From Eunapius fragilis (lineage: Eukaryota > Porifera > Demospongiae > Spongillida > Spongillidae): a stretch of 64,000 bases of DNA. The notes under the pieces are model-generated. The model did not search any database. It was not told the DNA's origin and saw nothing but the letters and a program-made list of their open reading frames with translations. The stretch is from contig OY811980.1 in NCBI GenBank assembly GCA_963681505.1, positions 2,280,595-2,344,594 on the forward strand, given 5' to 3'. Below, in pieces: positions 57,123-64,000 of this stretch (positions are counted from its first letter, which is position 1; the number at the start of each line of letters is the position of its first letter). The translations under genes were made by a program, and so were the position numbers.

Positions 57123-60100
57123 GCACCACACACAGGCACCATTCAGAATTACATGCATCATCCCTTTCCTATCCACCACCATCACCAAATGGGAAACCAT
57201 GACGGTTCTTTATTAACAACCAGTGCCAGTAAGCCTATGGTAACTCCTGATCAAAATAAAAGAAGTAATTACCTTTAATTGGCAGGATTTTACATTTCTG
57301 ATTGTAAACGTACGTACGTGCACCTGTACTTGGGACTAAGCTGTATAAGTTATTCTTGGATGCAGCGAGCAAACGTTATTTGTACATACAGAGCGTGCGT
57401 AACTCACCAACGTAATCACCACAGGGTACCGTCACAAGCGAATATGTACATTGATATAGCACATTGGCATGAATACATACAAAAAAATAGGAGGAGGATG
57501 GGGGCACTCATTCAATTTAACATTATGTATCATCTTATGTGTACATGTACATGTAGGGGACAAGTAGTAGGAAAGAGCAGATTTGATGTATACTGGTATA
57601 AAATGTATTTCACAAAGGAGCTATTTTTAGACATGCTTTCCAGTCAACATTGTTACAATGCATGTGCAACACAAATATCCAATGAATGAAGCACAGGAAC
57701 AGGGCGCTGGTCCTAAGCCTAGCACGCCAGTGCATCCCCATGTCCACGCTCATATTCAAACATCTTCCATGTGCACACAATTACCCTCATGGATAGCAGA
57801 ACTGTCTCTTCTGTGCATTACTGACACCTGCAGTGAGGTTCATTGACCTACAAGTACATTCCTACACACAGTCCATGTTGGTCCCAGAGGACAGACCCTC
57901 TGGCTGCTTCCCTTTCCTACTACACACCTCTACATGCTTGCAGGATAAAAAAAAAACATAGGCCATCCTTTAAAATGACACACTATTCTTCCAGAACAGA
58001 GGAACAGCTCTAAACAAAATGACAGAGAAGGCTAGAGTGTCGTGTGCTGATCATCTAAGTGGGAGTTTTACTTTATTAGCCACTAGAATTTATCCCACAA
58101 AATTACAACCATTTATGCAAAACATGAACACAGCTAAATAATGTTACAGGTACAGTGTATACGACAATAATGGCTGAACAACTCCCTGCAACAATAATCA
58201 GTGCCTTCTAAACGCAGAGAAAGCGAGATTGTTTGAAAAAAAAAAAGAAAAACAAGAACACATTTCCTGACAACCCACCCACCCCCTAACTACATCTATA
58301 AGTGCTCACAATGAAAGGAGCCAGGTTAGTCAACAGGTAACCTTACCTGGCCCAAACTGGTACCAGGACAAGTAACCTTACAAGTAAACATAACTGGCCC
58401 AAACTGGTACCAGGACGAGTAACCTTACCTGGCTGAACTGGTACCAGGACAAGTAACCTTACAAGTAAACATACCTGGCCCAAACTGGTACCAGGACAAG
58501 TAACCTTATGTGGCCCAAACTGGTACCAGGACAAGTAAACTTACCTGACTGAACTGGTAGAGGTCATTATTTTTCTCAAAAAACTCCAATGCCAAGAGTT
58601 CTGCCTTGAGGCCTTGCAGAAAGTCCCCTCCCTCTTCGCTGACGAGGCTGGGCAGTACACAACACTGAAAGGGCCAGTTCAAGAGTTCAGCACTGGAGGG
58701 CGCTGCAGAGAGAATAGATAACCACATCATTAACACATAGGTGACACACATGTCCCTACTATTACTACATACCACATACAGTAGGAGATAACCAACAAGC
58801 CAGTTCACTGAACAAAGCATGACAAATATATTGGATAATTAGAATAAAACAATGGACCATACACCTGGCTTTCCTATTAAACTAATTATACAAAATCTAT
58901 CATGTGTGTAAGGTTCAATCACTATTCCCCCCCCCCCCCCCCCCCCCAATATGGAGTTATATTGTCACTACAGTCCCCAGAGCAGAAAGGGACAACTAAC
59001 TTGCCACTTGTCCCTGTACAGTTTTGTCATAACTGGACCACTGCTTCCCCAGTGGACCTCATAACAAGAATATACATACAGATATAGCCACTTGCCCATG
59101 TTCGCAAGGTGCCGTGTGCAGAATATCATGTATGTTCATGTACAGATGTCCAGGAGGGGTGTCATGTATGGATGTCCTGATGGGGTGTCATGTATGGATG
59201 TCCTGGTGGGGTGTCATGTATGGATGTCCAGGAGGGGTGTCATGTATGGATGTCCAGGAGGGGTGTCATGTATGGATGTCCTGGAGGGGTGTCATGTATG
59301 GATGTCCAGGAGGGGTGTCATGTATGGATGTCCAGGAGGGGTGTCATGTATGGATGTCCTGGAGGGGTGTCATGTATGGATGTCCAGGAGGGGTGTCATG
59401 TATGGATGTCCAGGAGGGGTGTCATGTATGGATGTCCTGGAGGGGTGTCATGTATGGATGTCCAGGAGGAGTGTCATGTATGGATGTCCTGGTGGGGTGT
59501 CATGTATGGATGTCCTGGTGGGGTGTCATGTATGAATGTCCTGGTGGGGTGTCATGTATGGATGTCCAGGAGGGGTGTCATGTATGGATGTCCTGGTGGG
59601 GTGTCATGTATGGATGTCCTGGTGGGGTGTCATGTATGGATGTCCAGGTGGGTGTCATGTATGGATGTCCAGGAGGGGTGTCATGTATGGATGTCCAGAA
59701 GGGGTGATTTACAGCCAAGATTGTGCCAGAGGGGTTGGTTTAGGAATATATTTAAACACGCAGTATGAAATTTTGATACCAAAATCAACAAAAAGTGCGC
59801 AACTGCCTCAAACAAAATGTTGTCACTAGTGTGTTCTGCACCGATATTTGCATAGTGTACGATAAAATGATCCTTTGGATGAAGGTACACGTTGTTTCTA
59901 CATTAGCAGGTCTTGTGGTTGAGGCACGCTATGTCATCAAAGACAGCGGGTCGAGCTCGTTCCTTAAAATTGTACACTTTTTTTCCGGACACGATCGCGA
60001 GTAACTTATATAATCAGGTTGTTTATTCCTATGTCTAATAGTCAATATACAACCCTTGACCTCTGAACATGTCTGTAGCCAGCAGAAACTCGAAGAGAAG

Positions 60101-63100
60101 CAGAAACGTCATTCCCAGACCATGGAATTAGGCACCACCACCATCTATTCCATGTATTTGTACATAAACATGGCATATACGGTATTATGGTAAAATAAGA
60201 GCACTACTTTTTACTTTTCCTCTTCTTCCATATTACTAGGAAAATCTGGACTGTAAGGCAGGCTACTACGTGACCCCCAGGCATGATTTTAGATCATACC
60301 CGTAATTTGTAATGATTATGTCATAGAGACAGAAGAGACCCTTCTGTTTCCTGGGACAATCCTTGTGCTTTAGACACATGTAATATGCACAGAATACTCC
60401 ATCTTGGTTACTGGCATGTTTAATGATAGCAATTATCAGCGAACAGTACGAGTTGAGAAACAGCACGAGTCCGTATATAAAAGCAACACAACCTGTAATA
60501 TGTCCCTAAAGTTTTATCCTTGTTAAGACATAATAACCAAGGTATAACATATGCTAGTTACATCCGGTTGTTAACCGCTTAAGGCATGGCGATAGTCAAC
60601 ACATTTTCCGATTGAAAGTGTTCACTAGAAATTATGAAAAGTTAATTTATGTGCTCTACGATCCACAAACTGTCAGGTATAATAAAAAAGCTTTTTTATG
60701 ACAAGAATAGGTAACTTAAAAGCGTAGCTAAAAATAGAGTAGTTTGCGTCATCACCGCTAGAATTCTAAGAGGTCATCATGTTTGCCAGCATCTGTAGGG
60801 CGCGCTGATCACTTGTAAAGAAATTTGAAAACAGATTCAGTACCAGCGATCAATGAGCTTTAAGAGCACATGCATTTAGGCACGACTACATTTCTAACGT
60901 ATGGTGCGCACTTTTTGGTATCAAAATTTCATGGACCTGGTGTTAAAATATACAGAATGATCAAAAGACTTCCCTCCGTACTGTTAAATGGCATGCTATA
61001 CAGTTTTATTTGAAATGGCATGGACCAGCCCAGTTACTTAACGGATGGCAATCCAATAAATCAAGACTTTTACATTAGCCTCATGTGTATCAGATTGACT
61101 CAGAGGGCTCTTCAAATGGTCTTTCCAAAACTGAAGATCAACTGATATCCTGTGAAAAGTATTCTACCATGACCAGCCATTGCCATTATAAAATGCTACA
61201 CATACGTGGATCCAGGTTTAAATAATTAAGTCTGTATCACCTCTGATGGGCAGATCAACATTTCCAGTACATTTGCATTGATAGTGACATTATGGTTCTG
61301 TAAACGCAACTACTGTATATGACGCCGTATTCACTGTCCGTAAAGCAGGTGATGGGTAATGTAGTATCACCATCAATTCCTGGTTGTGACAAAGCACAAA
61401 TTGACATGCTCCTGTTTTCAGGTTTTCCATCATGACATGACATTTGTAAGGGGGGGGGGGGGGGGGGGGGGGGGAGAGGGTTGTCAAATTAGGGACAAAC
61501 AAGGGTTTGGGTAAAGGGAGGAGGGGTGGATAGGGGGTGGGACAGTTACTTGCAAACTCAGCATGATAAAGGTGCATGTATTTTGCTATGGGAAAGCTAC
61601 CATATGTACATGAAAGGGCATTCAGGGGAATACCTAAGACCAAGACAAACGTGACTTAGGTACTTCAGAGCAAGGGAGCTCCTGCTGGGGAAGATAAAGA
61701 CCGCGGGTAAGGACCCTGCTGGAGAAGATAAAGGCCGTGGGTAAGGACCCTGCTAGGGAAAATAAAGGCCGTCGGTAAGGACCCTGCTAGGGAAAATAAA
61801 GGCCGTGGGTTAGGACCCTGCTGGAGAAGATAAAGACCATGGGTAAGGACCCTGCTGCTGAAGATACTGGGGAAGATAAAGGCCATGCATATAGGTACAA
61901 ATCCTGTTTGAAATGCATCATCGTGCGGAGCCACAGCAGTCGCTAATGAGGCATTCCAGATAGACTGTTCGAGCCACATGGACATCTGCAGCTTCTGATA
62001 TGGTGACGCAATGGGCACACAGACTGCTGAGATGATAATAAAACTGGTTAAATGTGCACTCAAGCGAGAAGCAGATCTGTGATATACTAAAACTTGTTTC
62101 AGTTTTGAAAACGATGCTCCTAACATTCATCTTCTGCGTCCGAATAAACTAAAATGACGATGCTAAGGCACTGCAAGGCATGTGGGTTATTACATAATCA
62201 ACCCTTGATTTATAGAAAGGGGTTGTAGTGGAATCCAAAGGCATTGAAGCGAAAGTCATATAAACACAGCGAAGACTATTTGGCATATCTCTCAGAATAC
62301 ACGATAGCTCTCAGCTTACTCATCCTTGGTCATGCTGATTAGCTGCACACGTCTTCAGGGAAAACACACAGCAGCATATGAAGCAACAATAGTAAAAAAT
62401 TTTATCCACCACGAAATTAGAAAGATGATTTGGCAAAGGAGAGGTCAACATGCATTTGTGTCACAGACGTGAAGGAGGCGGGGCTATCCAACAGATGGGA
62501 AGGAGGCGGGGCTATCCAACAGATGGGAAGGAGGCGGGGCTATCCAACAGATGGGAAGGAGGCGGGGCTATCCAACAGATGGGAAGGAGGCGGGGCTATC
62601 CAACAGATGGGGCTATCCAACAGATGGGAAGGAGGCGGGGCTATCCAACAGATGGGAAGGAGGCGGGGCTATCCAACAGATGGGAAGGAGGTGGGGCTAT
62701 CCTACAGATGGGAAGGAGGTGGGCTATCCAACAGATGGGGCTATCCAACAGATGGAAGGAGGTGGGGCTATCCAACAGACGGGAAGGAGGTGGGGCTATC
62801 CAACAGATGGGAAGGAGGTGGGGCTATCCAACAGATCGGAAGGAGGTGGGGCTATCCAACAGATGGGAAGGAGGTGGGGCTATCCAACAGATGGGAAGGA
62901 GGTGGGGCTATCCAACAGACGGGAAGGAGGTGGGCTATCCAACAGATGGGAAGGAGGCGGGGCTATCCAACAGACGGGAAGGAGGTGGGGCTATCCAACG
63001 CAACACCGTGCCACTGCTGAGCTCCAAAAAGAACAGAGGAATTAGCTATGCCCAAACTCAAGAGTTGATGTCAAAGGTGTGAAGTTATTTTTAAGCACTT

Positions 63101-63584
63101 CCAACAGTCCCAGATCTTAACATGAGTGCTTGCTTCAGAATCCTCGGGTGAATTAATGAAATAGCAGCGTCTTACAATAGTGTGAATTGATTGATTGATT
63201 GAGATCGATCCCCCCCCCCCCCCCCCCCCCCCCAGAAGCTGCAGAAGTTGCACGGCATTCGTGCAACTTCTGTTGAATACACAAGAGAGCTCACTACTTA
63301 CGTATGCTTCAACCGCGATGTCAATAGATACAAGTGTGGCGTCTACCATGCAAATATACAGCACACTAGTACTCACCATCTTTCACAGGCTGCTTGTTGC
63401 TACGAGCAGAATTACATGTAACAATAAATAATCGCATATTTGCTGCAATAACATACCGCCAGGCGTGGCTTAGGTCAGCTTGGAAGGAGGCGTCGTTGTA
63501 TAAACTGTTGAGCTGCAACTCGGCCTTCGACTTCTTCTCCATCTGGTGATCCACATGGTGCTCCTTCTTTCGCTTCCGCTCCAT
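48353..63584 (-). CDS. OGFOD1: OGFOD1-type prolyl 3-hydroxylase (2-oxoglutarate/Fe(II) oxygenase)
   Basis: Fourteen exons: 63457-63584, 63377-63399, 58545-58702, 52461-52507, 52243-52343, 52088-52177, 51496-51522, 51343-51434, 51154-51282, 49984-50097, 49210-49289, 48719-49149, 48576-48634, 48353-48517. All phases join and give 547 residues (human protein about 542). OGFOD1/Tpa1 hydroxylates a proline of ribosomal protein S23 and affects translation accuracy. The catalytic domain has [12 protein letters not shown] (iron ligands His and Asp), [20 protein letters not shown] (distal His) and [13 protein letters not shown] (2OG-binding Arg). The C-terminal non-catalytic double-stranded beta-helix domain follows ([20 protein letters not shown]), then an acidic linker, [13 protein letters not shown] and [16 protein letters not shown]. 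Exon 2 is only 23 nt and exon 7 only 27 nt. Introns 2 (4.7 kb) and 3 (6.0 kb) are large and minisatellite-rich. Expressed from a shared promoter with LSM4. Confidence 0.93.
51815..52087. repeat. Minisatellite starting at the intron 6 donor of OGFOD1
   Basis: About nine units of 28-30 bp (plus strand cagggccctcacaccctcca followed by cctccccc). The last, degenerate unit (cagggcctaacacccttacctc) overlaps the splice donor at 52086-52087. Confidence 0.9.
54634..55506 (-). CDS. Small secreted protein nested in OGFOD1 intron 3
   Basis: Three exons: 55336-55506, 55066-55260, 54634-54852, joining in phase 0 with gtatgt and gtacgt donors; 194 residues. Signal peptide [22 protein letters not shown], then a basic/polar segment, then helical-looking segments ([69 protein letters not shown]). 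Five cysteines lie in the last two exons and there is one glycosylation site (ENLT). Size and predicted helices are reminiscent of secreted helical-bundle factors, but no family is recognised and no function is proposed. It is on the same strand as its host gene, so it needs its own promoter upstream of 55506. A CA microsatellite lies at 55660-55775. Confidence 0.7.
55660..55775. repeat. CA/TA microsatellite
   Basis: acacac, atatat and a long uninterrupted (ac)n at 55733-55775. Confidence 0.9.
57085..57118. repeat. (AC)n microsatellite in OGFOD1 intron 3
   Basis: Pure ac dinucleotides, flanked by caggcaccacacacaggcac repeats. Confidence 0.9.
58325..58560. repeat. Minisatellite that repeats the exon 3 splice-donor region
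   Basis: On the minus strand exon 3 ends CTACCAGTTCAGTCAG before gtaagt. The following ~215 bp contain five more copies of the form TGGTACCAGTTTGGGCCAG followed by gtaagg or a variant and ttacttgtcc. One copy (TACCAGTTCAGCCAG with gtaagg, near 58430) is almost identical to the real donor. Confidence 0.9.
59144..59706. repeat. 26-bp minisatellite in OGFOD1 intron 2
   Basis: About 21 units of gtgtcatgtatggatgtcc plus aggaggg or tggtggg. Because 26 is not a multiple of 3, all plus-strand frames cycle through the same peptides and stay open; these are not genes. Confidence 0.95.
61672..61890. repeat. 34-bp minisatellite in OGFOD1 intron 2
   Basis: About six units of ggaccctgctagggaaaata followed by aaggccgtgggtaa. 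On the transcribed strand each unit contains an acceptor-like tttatcttctccagcagg. Confidence 0.9.
62468..63000. repeat. 28-bp minisatellite in OGFOD1 intron 2
   Basis: About 19 units of ggaggcggggctatccaaca followed by gatgggaa. Early units have ggcgggg and later ones mostly ggtgggg, so variants are spatially sorted. Confidence 0.95.
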
Positions 63585-63676
63585 ATCCCGCCACGTGTGG
63601 GTGAGTAATGTTTATCTGGTTATGGAAAGCAATTATTATTTATCGCTTTCCAATCGAGGCACACTCTTACAAAAGG
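63585..63676. promoter_or_regulatory. Bidirectional promoter between OGFOD1 and LSM4
   Basis: Only 92 bp separate the two start codons. The interval holds a CCACGTG E-box near 63595 and no TATA box. Confidence 0.65.
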
Positions 63677-64000
63677 ATGGTAAGGTCTGCATGGCGCCAA
63701 GTATGATATTTTGAAAACGTCTTTTCAACAGCTCCCGTTATCGCTACTCAGAGCCGCACAGAACCATCCCATGGTGAGTTTTTGGTGTGGAATACTGTTT
63801 CCCATCGATTATTGTCAGAATAGGCCTAATCTACGACCTGCTCCAAAACGCCGATTCAATCTCGTTGGTTTTCGCAACCCATTACCCATCGCTTATGTAT
63901 TCTTGCTTGCCTAAGGTTCTAGTATGGTTATTGTTTCTCTGCTACTGTTCACACGTTACTCCTGCTAAGATGGCCGTTCGTGTGCACTTACTTTACTAGA
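63677..64000 (+). CDS. LSM4: LSm4 (U6 snRNA-associated Sm-like protein), 5' end only
   Basis: Exon 1 ends exactly with the initiator ATG (63677-63679) before gtaagg. After a 52-nt intron, exon 2 (63732-63773) encodes LPLSLLRAAQNHPM before gtgagt, matching the conserved LSm4 N-terminus MLPLSLLKTAQNHPM. The next exon, expected to begin with LVELKNGETYNGHL, is not found in the last 226 nt and should lie beyond the window. LSm4 is part of the LSm1-7 (mRNA decay) and LSm2-8 (U6 snRNA) rings. Head-to-head with OGFOD1. Confidence 0.85.

Noticed and set aside
56828..57142. OGFOD1 exon candidate [19 protein letters not shown]
   Set aside because: Phase and splice sites fail; the true exon 4 ([15 protein letters not shown]) is at 52461-52507.
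59092..59768. Three long overlapping frames encoding repeats of [14 protein letters not shown]
   Set aside because: Product of a 26-bp minisatellite, which keeps every frame open by cycling.
61665..62126. Minus-strand frame of 153 codons
   Set aside because: Half of it is the 34-bp minisatellite and the rest shows no recognisable protein; it lies in an OGFOD1 intron.
62430..63082. Long frames rich in [20 protein letters not shown] repeats
   Set aside because: Product of a 28-bp minisatellite in an OGFOD1 intron.
63303..63343. Extra OGFOD1 exon encoding [13 protein letters not shown]
   Set aside because: It has splice-like borders, but its phase does not fit exon 3, while exon 2 joins exon 3 perfectly without it.

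Overview
The window is a fragment of a eukaryotic genome. It shows introns of about 50-65 nt and longer, TATA-box promoters, LTR and DNA transposons, microsatellites and one 200-nt assembly gap. The diagnostic content is four silicatein genes, which encode papain-fold proteins whose catalytic Cys is replaced by Ser and which build siliceous spicules. Silicateins are known from demosponges, so the host is very probably a spicule-forming demosponge. I cannot name the species.

Layout. 1-2.8 kb holds the 5' part of a minus-strand Ty3/gypsy retrotransposon: LTR, tRNA-Ser primer site, gag, a slippery site followed by a predicted pseudoknot, then protease-RT running off the left edge. 2.8-5.2 kb holds degenerate repeats and a reverse-transcriptase relic. 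5.25-9.3 kb is a duplicon carrying silicatein A (-). 9.7-11.5 kb is a decayed integrase interrupted by a foldback element. 11.7-17.5 kb is a secreted EGF-type gene on the minus strand, apparently split by an inverted copy of the duplicon that carries silicatein B (+), and flanked by a ~0.85 kb inverted repeat. 18.5-23.9 kb holds MITEs, minisatellites and one isolated exon. 24-25 kb (+) and 30-31 kb (-) each hold an intronless GPCR. 27.5-38 kb is mostly mobile-element debris. 38.6-43.4 kb is the third duplicon with silicatein C (-), followed at 44.9-47.3 kb by the diverged silicatein D (+). From 48.35 to 63.58 kb a 14-exon OGFOD1-type 2-oxoglutarate oxygenase runs on the minus strand, with a small secreted-protein gene nested in intron 3. 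The right edge begins LSM4 (+), head-to-head with OGFOD1.

Biology. The silicateins form two divergent pairs (A/B and C/D) with conserved gene structure and TATA boxes, as expected for a recently expanded biomineralisation locus. OGFOD1 (ribosomal protein S23 prolyl hydroxylase) and LSM4 (RNA metabolism) are housekeeping genes sharing a 92-bp intergenic promoter. The most unusual features are the duplicon that broke a neighbouring gene, the mosaic silicatein D, the frameshift module of the retroelement, and minisatellites that appear to have grown out of splice donors in OGFOD1. All homology calls are from reading the translated sequence; no database search was run.
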